DNA of 64,000 nt from Acidimicrobiia bacterium. Lineage in GTDB: Bacteria > Actinomycetota > Acidimicrobiia > Spongiisociales > Spongiisociaceae. The position numbers were made by a program, and so were the translations under genes. Shown piece by piece: positions 1 through 6,903 of the stretch. The stretch lies in NCBI GenBank assembly GCA_021296345.1, contig JAGWAN010000005.1, positions 1 to 64,000 of the forward strand, in the 5' to 3' direction. Position 1 is the stretch's first letter, and each line of letters begins with the position of its first letter. Below the pieces are notes generated by a model. The model did no database searches and was not told where the DNA came from. It saw nothing but the letters and a program-made list of their open reading frames with translations.

Positions 1-88
1 CCACCCCACCCGGCCCCGAAACCAGCTGAACCACCACCCGGCAGCACACGAACACCCCAAAACCGGCGCCGGCAACCCCCTCAGCGCC

Positions 89-126
89 TAAGTGGCGAAC
101 ATCACAGCCCATTAGTAGCGAACATC
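89..126. repeat. Short direct repeat next to tRNA-Glu
   Basis: Two 15-nt units, at 89-103 and 112-126, match at 13 of 15 positions and share the core AGCGAACATC or GGCGAACATC, with a 23-nt period. No ORF is credible in positions 1-132. Repeated short motifs of this kind occur at the ends of some insertion sequences, and the site lies beside a tRNA gene. No transposase is visible, because the window begins here. The IS-end reading is only a guess. Confidence 0.4.
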
Positions 127-132
127 CCGTAG

Positions 133-206
133 TGGCCCCGACGGGATTCGAACCCGCGTTTCTGGCTTGAAAGGCCAGCGTCCTAGGCCGGCTGGACGAC
201 GGGGCC
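133..206 (-). tRNA. tRNA-Glu (anticodon UUC)
   Basis: Read on the minus strand, the sequence starts GGCCCCG and ends CGGGGCC plus discriminator A, giving a perfect 7-bp acceptor stem. The anticodon arm is CTGGC-CTTTCAA-GCCAG with anticodon TTC. The T arm contains GGTTCGAATCC. The CCA tail is not encoded. It supplies the substrate of the glutamyl-tRNA synthetase found at 6904-8382. Confidence 0.95.
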
Positions 207-295
207 TTGGGTTCCCGATCCTACGCCGTCTGTGGCGCTGCGGAGAACCTTCGATCAACGGTGGGTGTTGCTCGGTGACCGGAGGCTAGTGGAGA

Positions 296-1066
296 TCAGC
301 CTCGTGCGGACAGAGCGGCGGCGAGTTCATCCGAACTGAGCGACTCCTTGCGGACCCGCAGGTCGAGATAGATGACGGTACCTAACGCGGCGGTCAGCGG
401 GATCGATAGCAGGTTGGTGACCTGCAGGTCTAGGTAGCCGGTCATGCCATCGCTCACTCCTAGGCCGGGCGAGAGGATGAGCGCGATCACGGTCGAGACG
501 ATCCCGAGAACGATGACCGCGAGGACTATGACCAGCAAGCCGGCACCCAACACCCGCCAGCGCTCGCCCTCCACCAGGCGCCACGACCGCTTGATGCTGT
601 CCATCGGACCGATGCCTTCGATGATCAGAGCCTGCCAGACCACGGCGAATGATACGAGCAGGAAGACCCCGGGCACGATCAAGAGTACGAACCCGATGGC
701 GGTCGACACCCCGGCGACGATCCCCGCCAGGATGATCGCGACGGTTCTACGGACCCCGATCCTGGTCGCCCTCCGCCAGTCGGACGGGACATCCGCATAC
801 GCTTCGGCGGCTACCAGGATGGCGGCCACAGTCGCCACGACCGAACCGATCACGCCTACGACAGCCCCGAGCCAGCCGATGGGCGACGTACAGGTGATCG
901 AGCCGCCCGATTCGAGGCTGCAGCCCCCGACCAGGCTGACGAGGACGGGGATGCCCGCGAGCACCACCGCGATCGCGAACATCGGGCCGAAGCGGCGCCG
1001 GTAGACGGTGAAGGTGGCGTCGACGATCTCGCCGACACCGAGAGGACGTAGTTGTAGTTGAGCCAT
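296..1066 (-). CDS. Multi-pass membrane protein of unknown function
   Basis: The product has 256 residues and an amphipathic N-terminus (MAQLQLRPLGVGEIVDATF), followed by about five to six hydrophobic segments. The N-terminal pattern, with the phrase YRRRFGPMF before the first membrane segment, resembles actinobacterial proteins described as glycerophosphoryl diester phosphodiesterase membrane-domain-like; no phosphodiesterase catalytic domain is present. The ATG at 1064-1066 is preceded at 7 nt by TAGACT on the minus strand, which suits a leaderless mRNA. It is transcribed divergently from the GPP34-P450 gene. Function is unknown; a role in membrane organisation is only a possibility. Confidence 0.75.
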   Translation of the reverse strand: MAQLQLRPLGVGEIVDATFTVYRRRFGPMFAIAVVLAGIPVLVSLVGGCSLESGGSITCTSPIGWLGAVVGVIGSVVATVAAILVAAEAYADVPSDWRRATRIGVRRTVAIILAGIVAGVSTAIGFVLLIVPGVFLLVSFAVVWQALIIEGIGPMDSIKRSWRLVEGERWRVLGAGLLVIVLAVIVLGIVSTVIALILSPGLGVSDGMTGYLDLQVTNLLSIPLTAALGTVIYLDLRVRKESLSSDELAAALSARG

Positions 1067-1073
1067 GGCGCCA

Positions 1074-1079
1074 AGTCTA
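1074..1079 (-). promoter_or_regulatory. Putative -10 box of the membrane protein gene
   Basis: TAGACT (minus strand) lies 7 nt before the ATG at 1066. This TANNNT-N7-start arrangement is typical of leaderless actinobacterial transcripts. No Shine-Dalgarno is present. Confidence 0.45.
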
Positions 1080-1214
1080 CCGGACCACTACAGCCCCCGT
1101 CGATGGTTGATCCCCAACCGTGCCCTACGCTCGCCCATCGGTTCTCTCCATGCTTCCGAACAGCCTGCTCAATGCTAAGGTATCAATGGTTGGGTAACGG
1201 AGAGGACCGGACGG

Positions 1215-3242
1215 ATGACTCTCACCGCAGACAGTGCGGTCACTCAGAAGCTCAGTTTGCTCGACGAACTCGTCCTCACACTCCTCAACGAGGAGAGCGG
1301 CTACTTCCGGCAGGTTCCCGGGTGGGATTTGAACTGTGCCGTTATCGGAGGCGTGCTGGGAGAGCTATCCCTCCTATCTCGTATCGACACGGATATGGAT
1401 TCTCTAATCCTTCTGGATAGAACACAGACGGGCGATCCTGCCCTGGATCCCATACTCGAGAAAATCGCCGCAGAGCCGGTTCAGCGGGACGCCCAGTACT
1501 GGATCGAACGACTCGCTCCGCGCGCGGACTCGATTATCGCCCTGACCCTTGACCGACTGGTAGACCTGAAGCTCCTCCGGCATCACGACGGTGAATTCTG
1601 GTCGCTGGCCCAAGGCGCGTGGCAGAACGACTCCCACGCCACATCCGGAGAGGGTACCGCTGTCGACTTTGTCAAGACGCGTCTCAGCAGAGCGATTTTC
1701 GCTAACGAGATTCCGTACCCGAGAGACATCATAATAATTTGTCTCATCAATACATGTGACGTCTTGCGCTTCATATTCGAACTCGATGAGGAGTCGGAGA
1801 AACGCGTCGAGTTCATCAGCAAGATGGACTTGATCGGCAGATCCATCGCCGCAGCAGTTGGCCATAACCTGGCTGGGTCATTGTTCAGGCCCTCCGCTTT
1901 CGCCAAGCCGATTCCGGTTGTCCCGCTTCGTCATGTGCTGCGCAGTCGTCACATGCGCGAAGGCAATCTTCCTGCGTTCTTTGCAGAGCTCGCGAAGGCA
2001 TACGGGTCCGTTTTCCAAATCCGCCCGCCCTTTGCCAACCCGATAATCTTTCTCGCCGGGCCCGAGATGAACCATTGGGCACATCGGCACGGGCGCATGT
2101 ATCTGAGAGCTCGAGACTATCTGGAGGACTTCGAGAAGGTATACGGTGGGTCGGGGATATTGCCTACCCTGGACGGTGCTGATCATTTCCGGTACCGCAA
2201 GTCCATGCAGCCGGCTTATTCACGTTCGAGGTTGGTGGCGCAGCTGGATGAGATCTACTCCAATGCCCGCAATCATATGGCGGCTTGGTCTGTCGGAGAC
2301 GTACTCCCCGGAAAGACGATGTGCAGGCGGTTCATCAACTCGAAGATGTCGCCGATCACTGTCAGTATCGATTCTCAGGATGTCGTCGATGACCTCCACA
2401 AGTTCAAGGAAAGAGCACTACAAACCCACGTAGTCGGGAATCTGCCTAAGTTCATGCTGCGTACTCCGGGAATGAGGCGCCGGGCGAAACTGATCGCAGA
2501 AGTCATGGAACGGGTTCAGAGCGTCCACACACCGGCCCAGCGGGCGGGATGCCCTCGTGATCTGGCCGATGACCTGCTGAGTATGCACACGAGCGACCGG
2601 CAGTTCCTCCCAGAGTCGAATCTGCCGTTCGTGCTCTCGGCGCCGCTGATCGCAAGCATGTATGTCGGCGATCAGCTTGGCCTCGTCATCTACGCGATGT
2701 TGTCACAGCCCGAGTTCCACAAGAGTATCCGCGATGAGGCTGATGCCTTGTTCGCCGACGGGAACCCGGATCGTGACGAAATCACCGGTCCGGCGATGGA
2801 CGTTACCCGCCGGTTCATCATGGAGTGCATGCGTCTCTACCCGATCGTGCCGGCATCGTACCGAAACGTCATGAATACCTGCGCGGTCGACGACTACGAA
2901 CTGCCGGAGGGCGCACGGGTCTTAGTCGCCCAGACGGCCACGCACTATATGGAGGACGTCTTCCCCGATCCCCTCTCGTTCGATATCGACCGCTACCTGG
3001 CGCCGCGCAAGGAGCACCTCGGGTCGTCATATGCGCCGTACGGTCTGGGCACCCATACCTGTCTGGGATCCCGGTGGACGTCGCTGCATCTGGCAATACA
3101 CTTGCTGTTGCTCGTACACCATTTCGACGTCGAGATCTCCCCGGCCAAGTACAAGCTGAAGATCAGCCCGTTCCCGTCGTCGTCGGTGAACAACAAGCTG
3201 AAGTTCGTCATCACCGAGCGGAGGCACGAACTGCCGGTGTAG
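1215..3242 (+). CDS. GPP34 (GOLPH3-like) domain - cytochrome P450 fusion protein
   Basis: The product has 675 residues in two parts. Residues about 12-222 match the GPP34/GOLPH3 fold family: LSLLDELVLTLLNEESG, then a GGVLGELSLLSRI helix and LTLDRLVDLKLL. Residues about 232-675 are a cytochrome P450: C-helix HFRYRK at 324-329, ExxR at E537-R540 (ECMR), PERF-like region FDIDRYLAP, and heme loop YGLGTHTCLG with the thiolate Cys616. Two deviations are visible: the heme-loop Phe is Tyr609 and the usual Arg is His614, and the I-helix reads YVGDQLGL without the usual acid-Thr pair. The ATG follows GGAGAGGA at about 8 nt. No ferredoxin or reductase gene is in the window. Parts of the GPP34 half are clearly AT-richer than the neighbours (28 of 60 G+C at 1741-1800), suggesting acquisition. 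GPP34 proteins bind membrane lipids in eukaryotes, so a membrane-docked P450 is a reasonable inference; the substrate is unknown. Confidence 0.88.
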   Translation: MTLTADSAVTQKLSLLDELVLTLLNEESGYFRQVPGWDLNCAVIGGVLGELSLLSRIDTDMDSLILLDRTQTGDPALDPILEKIAAEPVQRDAQYWIERLAPRADSIIALTLDRLVDLKLLRHHDGEFWSLAQGAWQNDSHATSGEGTAVDFVKTRLSRAIFANEIPYPRDIIIICLINTCDVLRFIFELDEESEKRVEFISKMDLIGRSIAAAVGHNLAGSLFRPSAFAKPIPVVPLRHVLRSRHMREGNLPAFFAELAKAYGSVFQIRPPFANPIIFLAGPEMNHWAHRHGRMYLRARDYLEDFEKVYGGSGILPTLDGADHFRYRKSMQPAYSRSRLVAQLDEIYSNARNHMAAWSVGDVLPGKTMCRRFINSKMSPITVSIDSQDVVDDLHKFKERALQTHVVGNLPKFMLRTPGMRRRAKLIAEVMERVQSVHTPAQRAGCPRDLADDLLSMHTSDRQFLPESNLPFVLSAPLIASMYVGDQLGLVIYAMLSQPEFHKSIRDEADALFADGNPDRDEITGPAMDVTRRFIMECMRLYPIVPASYRNVMNTCAVDDYELPEGARVLVAQTATHYMEDVFPDPLSFDIDRYLAPRKEHLGSSYAPYGLGTHTCLGSRWTSLHLAIHLLLLVHHFDVEISPAKYKLKISPFPSSSVNNKLKFVITERRHELPV

Positions 3243-3335
3243 AGACATCCCGTGGATCCCCGGTTCCCGGGGCTCCGTCTGTTCGGCCCGTTGCTCCTGT
3301 CGGGTGGTGGGGACCACCTGTCAGGATCCGCCGTA

Positions 3336-3543
3336 CTAGCCCTGATTATTCCTGCTTCCGGCACACCGATGCGCATCAGGCCACGTCAACCTCATCATGG
3401 TTGAGCGGCCACACTTCACCCGGCGGCGGATTTCGCCCAGGGCCGGAGATGGGCCGGGCAGGATGGCTTAACGCCAGGTCAGGGGGACACGAAGCCCATT
3501 CCCTGCACCGGCACAAACTCCATCCATGAGTAATTGGAGCTAG
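3336..3543. repeat. Family-2 intergenic element, copy A (intact ends)
   Basis: This is a 208-bp element between the converging P450 and Rieske genes. It starts CTAGCCCTGATTATTC and ends GAGTAATTGGAGCTAG, so its ends are imperfect inverted repeats. It carries the internal motif CCAGGTCAGG. The left 100 nt align closely with copy B at 4677 in the same orientation. Its right edge contains the TAG stop codon of the Rieske gene. No ORF in it is credible. Related partial copies are at 12080, 20918 and 42321. Confidence 0.75.
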
Positions 3544-4589
3544 CGGATCTCCGGATCGCCGGGGTCGGGATAGAACTGGGCGCAATAGCGGCGGAACGGC
3601 ATGATCTCGCCGTCGGAACGGCAGAGGAGCGGGCGGGATCGGAACTGTTTACGGCTCCAGATGACCACATCCTGCTGGACGTCCCGGTGCTGCTGAGACG
3701 AGATGAACCTGTTCATGATGGGGGCTCGCAACTTCACCGGCAGGAAGCCCAGGCCCGCTATCCACCGGCCCGGCTTGCGTATCTCCCGCACCTGTGAAAC
3801 CAGCGACAGGTCGATGAGCGAACCGTCGACCGGCGTGGCCAGCACCCACAGGCGCGTGTCCATTCCGATCGAACGCTCGCGGATCTCCACGAACGAGTAG
3901 CCCAACCCGAAGATTCGGGTGCGGGCGGAGACCTCAAAGGTAGAGGTAATCGTTCCGGCAATCTTTCGGTTGCGCCTGAAGTCGAAGTCGCTCTCCAGGC
4001 GCGGCCCGTCCACCAACACCCGCCCCACGCGGTCCACGCTGTCGTAGCCGTGGACGTAGCGCAGGTGGCCCACGTCGACCGAGTTCTCCGTCGTCTCCTG
4101 GGGATGGCCCGGGAACCGGAGGGTCCTGATCTTGAGACCGGTCCATCCGTCCTGATCCAGCACATCGTCAGGCAAGCTCCATTGCGGCGCCCGTCCCCCG
4201 ATCCCCCACCAGGCGAAGATCAGGCCGGCAACTTCCTGCGTCTCGAAGACGCGCAACCTCGCGGTCGTGGGCGGGGGCGAGTAGGGGGTGGCCACGCACT
4301 GGCCGGTCGCGTCGAACTCGTAGCCATGGAACGCACAGACCAGCCGCCCATCGCAGATACGTCCCCCTGCGGTCGGTCCCAGATCGGCGCCCAGATGCGG
4401 GCAAAAGGCCCCGGAAACGCACACCTTCCCATTCCCGTCGCTCCATGCGACGATGTTCTCCCCCATCCACGTCTTTTCGATCATCCCGGCTTCCACCAGA
4501 GCCTTACGGCTCGTGACGAAGTACCAACCCTCAGGAAATGGAGAAGGAATCGGGGCATTTTCGAGCACGACCCTACGCCGGGTTGCCAT
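3540..4589 (-). CDS. Rieske non-heme iron oxygenase, KshA/DAF-36-like
   Basis: The product has 349 residues. The Rieske [2Fe-2S] motif is C63-P-H65 ... C85-AF-H88. The mononuclear iron site reads ENSVDVGHLRYVH, giving bridging Asp172 and His175/His180, with a likely third ligand Asp307 in QDVVIWSRK. The C-terminal phrase PLLCRSDGEIMPFRRY followed by QFYPD strongly recalls the end of 3-ketosteroid 9-alpha-hydroxylase oxygenase (KshA) and the DAF-36/Neverland sterol desaturases. A steroid- or isoprenoid-like substrate is therefore inferred. The start ATG has GAGGAGG 7 nt upstream. No reductase partner (KshB-like) is nearby. The gene is bracketed by family-2 repeats A and B, and its stop codon lies in A. 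It converges with the GPP34-P450 gene. Confidence 0.88.
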   Translation of the reverse strand: MATRRRVVLENAPIPSPFPEGWYFVTSRKALVEAGMIEKTWMGENIVAWSDGNGKVCVSGAFCPHLGADLGPTAGGRICDGRLVCAFHGYEFDATGQCVATPYSPPPTTARLRVFETQEVAGLIFAWWGIGGRAPQWSLPDDVLDQDGWTGLKIRTLRFPGHPQETTENSVDVGHLRYVHGYDSVDRVGRVLVDGPRLESDFDFRRNRKIAGTITSTFEVSARTRIFGLGYSFVEIRERSIGMDTRLWVLATPVDGSLIDLSLVSQVREIRKPGRWIAGLGFLPVKLRAPIMNRFISSQQHRDVQQDVVIWSRKQFRSRPLLCRSDGEIMPFRRYCAQFYPDPGDPEIR

Positions 4590-4676
4590 CGCTGACCCTC
4601 CTCACCCGGATCCTCGCCATGATCCGTCGCCGTCACCCATGGGGCCTCCGGAACCGCTGTACACGACCCGCCTACC

Positions 4677-4884
4677 CTAGCCCTGATTATTCATGTCCCC
4701 AGCACACCGATCCGCATCACGCCACTTCAACCACATCATTGCTAAGCGGACACCCCCTCACCTTGGCGGTGAAGCCACCTCAGGAAGAAAGTGAGGCTCT
4801 CCACTGGTCATACCCCAGGTCAGCCCACCCGAAATGCCACTGCTTACTCCCCTTCAAACCCCGACCATGAATGATCGGGGCTAA
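4677..4884. repeat. Family-2 intergenic element, copy B
   Basis: This 208-bp element lies between the divergent Rieske and Ddn-like genes. It begins CTAGCCCTGATTATTCATG and ends CATGAATGATCGGGGCTAA, a clear terminal inverted repeat. The left 100 nt match copy A with scattered substitutions, and the middle has diverged. The internal motif ACCCCAGGTCAG is shared with copies C and E. Together A and B form direct repeats on both sides of the Rieske gene. Confidence 0.75.
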
Positions 4885-5112
4885 CCCCCGAACGCGTGCT
4901 TGTGAGGAATACCGTCGTCGCTTACAGTCGGTATTAACGCTTTTGTGTACAGCAGAACGGGAGTTCCCGGGAATCATAAGGGATCGTTGCCGGCCGATAT
5001 GTCGTCACGGCAAGGAGGATCGGCGGACCCGGCTTCGCGTTGTGACGGGACCATGGCATCATCAGCGCGGGCTCCGGCAGGCCTTCAAACAGGACGAGGA
5101 TCGGAGCGCCGG

Positions 5113-5538
5113 ATGAGCGAATGGAAGAGGGACGTGAACGACTGGAATGCGGCGATCATCGAGGAGTTCCGCGCCAACGATGGCCGGGTGGGTGGAATGT
5201 TCGACGGGAGGCCCCTGCTGCTCCTACATCACACGGGCGCCCGCACGGGGACCCGGCGGGTCACACCGCTCAGTTACCAGGACCTGGTGGATGGATACGC
5301 GGTCTTCGCCTCCAAGGCCGGGGCGGACACCAACCCCGACTGGTACCACAACGTGGTAGCCAATCCCGGGACGGAGGTGGAGGTCGGGACCGAGACCATC
5401 CGGGTCCGCGCCCGGGTCGCCTCGGGAGCGGAGCGGGACCGGATCTGGAGCAAGCAGAAGCGGGACTATCCGCAGTTCGAGGAGTACGAGTCCAAGACGG
5501 CACGGGTCATCCCGGTCATCGTGCTCGATCGCGCCTGA
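5113..5538 (+). CDS. Deazaflavin (F420)-dependent nitroreductase family protein, Ddn-like
   Basis: The product has 141 residues. The N-terminal phrases VNDWNAAIIEEFRANDGRVGG, then PLLLLHHTGARTG, and the later NPDWYHNVVANPGTEVEVG are hallmarks of the DUF385/Ddn split-barrel family, which binds F420H2 and reduces nitro compounds or quinones. The length is normal. I chose the ATG at 5113 because homology begins at MSEWKRDVNDW and the upstream codons look non-coding; GAGGA at about 5096-5100 is a distant ribosome site. It is separated from the Rieske gene by repeat B, and its real substrate cannot be read from the sequence. Confidence 0.87.
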   Translation: MSEWKRDVNDWNAAIIEEFRANDGRVGGMFDGRPLLLLHHTGARTGTRRVTPLSYQDLVDGYAVFASKAGADTNPDWYHNVVANPGTEVEVGTETIRVRARVASGAERDRIWSKQKRDYPQFEEYESKTARVIPVIVLDRA

Positions 5539-5608
5539 GACTGTTCGCCGCGCCGGCAGCGGGGCCGACCGGCCGCTCAGGCCCGCCGGATCTGGCAAAA
5601 TCGACCGT

Positions 5609-6865
5609 GTGAATCCCGAGCCGGAAACCCCGCTGCGGTCCCTCGACTTAGAGTTCGCCCGTCGCCAGTTTCCCGCGTTCTCCGACGTCCGTCTCTCCGG
5701 GTGGGCTCACTTCGAGAACGCCGGCGGCTCCTATGCCTGCCGCCAGGTGATCGACCGGCTGACCGGCTTCTACCGCCGCACCAAGGTGCAGCCCGACCAT
5801 GCCTTCCCGCTCTCGATCGAGGCCGCCGAGGCGATGGAGAACTCCTACCGGCGGATGGCGGCCTGGACGGGCGTGGGGGTGGATGAGATCCACTTCGGGC
5901 CATCCACCTCGCAGAACACCTACGTCCTGGCCCGGGCGTTCCGGTCCATGTGGCGCGATGGGGACGAGATCGTCGCATCCACGCAGGATCACGAGGCCAA
6001 TGCCGGGGTGTGGAGGCGGTTGAAGGCCACGGGGATCGTCGTTAGGGAGTGGCGGGTGGACCCCGAGAAGGGCACCCTGGATCTGGCCGATCTCGACAGG
6101 TTGATGACCGAACGCACCAGGCTGGTCGCCTTCCCCCACGCCTCGAACGTGGTGGCCGCCATCAACCCGATCGCCGAGGTGGTGGCCCGGGCGCAGGAGG
6201 TGGGCGCCCGGGTGGTGGTCGACGGAGTGTCCTACGCACCCCACGGCCTACCCGACATCGGGGCCCTGGGAGTCGATGTCTACCTCTTTTCCGCCTACAA
6301 GACATGGGGTCCGCACCAGGGGGTGATGTACGTCCGCCGCGACCTGGCCGGCCGGCTCGGGAACGAGGGCCACTACTTCGTAGCCGACCAGCCCCGCTCC
6401 AAGCTCGTGCCGGCCGGACACGACCATGCCCAGGTGGCGGCGTGCGCGGGAGTGATCGACTACCTGGACGCTCTGTATGCCCACCATGCGGGATCCTCTG
6501 CGTCCCCGGTGGAGCGGGGCCGGGCGGTCCATGACATGTTCCGGGCCCACGAGACGGACCTGGCGAACCGGCTGCTGCGATACCTGGCCGGGCGGGACGA
6601 CGTACGGGTCGCCGGCCCGCTCGACGCCACCCGGCGGACCCCCACCGTCTCGATCGTCCCGTTGCGACGCTCGGTCGCCAACGTCGCGGAGTCGCTGGTC
6701 CGCAGGCGGATGATGGTCGGCGTCGGGGACTTCTACGCCCCCCGCCTCCTCGATGAAATGCGGATACCGACGGAGCCCGGCGTGCTGAGGATGTCCTTCA
6801 TCCACTACAACACCGAACGTGAGATCGACCGGTTGATCACCGCCCTCGACCGGGCGCTCGATTAG
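5609..6865 (+). CDS. Class V aminotransferase, cysteine desulfurase-like (VC1184-type subfamily)
   Basis: The product has 418 residues with a PLP fold type I domain. The PLP-binding lysine is in SAYKTWGPHQG, preceded by VDGVSYAPHG, whose Asp would contact the pyridine nitrogen. The C-terminal phrases GVGDFYAPRLL and RMSFIHYNTEREIDRL match the cysteine desulfurase-like family built around Vibrio VC1184. In SufS enzymes the region of the active-site Cys reads RSGHHCA; here it reads GVGDFYA, so the persulfide cysteine is absent and sulfur transfer is doubtful. The start is GTG at 5609. It stands alone between the Ddn-like gene and gltX. Confidence 0.82.
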   Translation: MNPEPETPLRSLDLEFARRQFPAFSDVRLSGWAHFENAGGSYACRQVIDRLTGFYRRTKVQPDHAFPLSIEAAEAMENSYRRMAAWTGVGVDEIHFGPSTSQNTYVLARAFRSMWRDGDEIVASTQDHEANAGVWRRLKATGIVVREWRVDPEKGTLDLADLDRLMTERTRLVAFPHASNVVAAINPIAEVVARAQEVGARVVVDGVSYAPHGLPDIGALGVDVYLFSAYKTWGPHQGVMYVRRDLAGRLGNEGHYFVADQPRSKLVPAGHDHAQVAACAGVIDYLDALYAHHAGSSASPVERGRAVHDMFRAHETDLANRLLRYLAGRDDVRVAGPLDATRRTPTVSIVPLRRSVANVAESLVRRRMMVGVGDFYAPRLLDEMRIPTEPGVLRMSFIHYNTEREIDRLITALDRALD

Positions 6866-6903
6866 GTCTCGGCTGCCAGTCTCGTAGCTCTGGGAACGAG
6901 CGA

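Noticed and set aside
3243-3335. CCCCGG hairpin after the P450 gene as terminator
   Set aside because: It is short, without a T tract.
4955-4966. Second GAAC-N4-GTTC palindrome, upstream of the Ddn-like gene
   Set aside because: The core matches, but the flanks (CAG and CCC) do not fit the TCGAAC-N4-GTTCGA consensus and no SOS gene follows. Probably chance.
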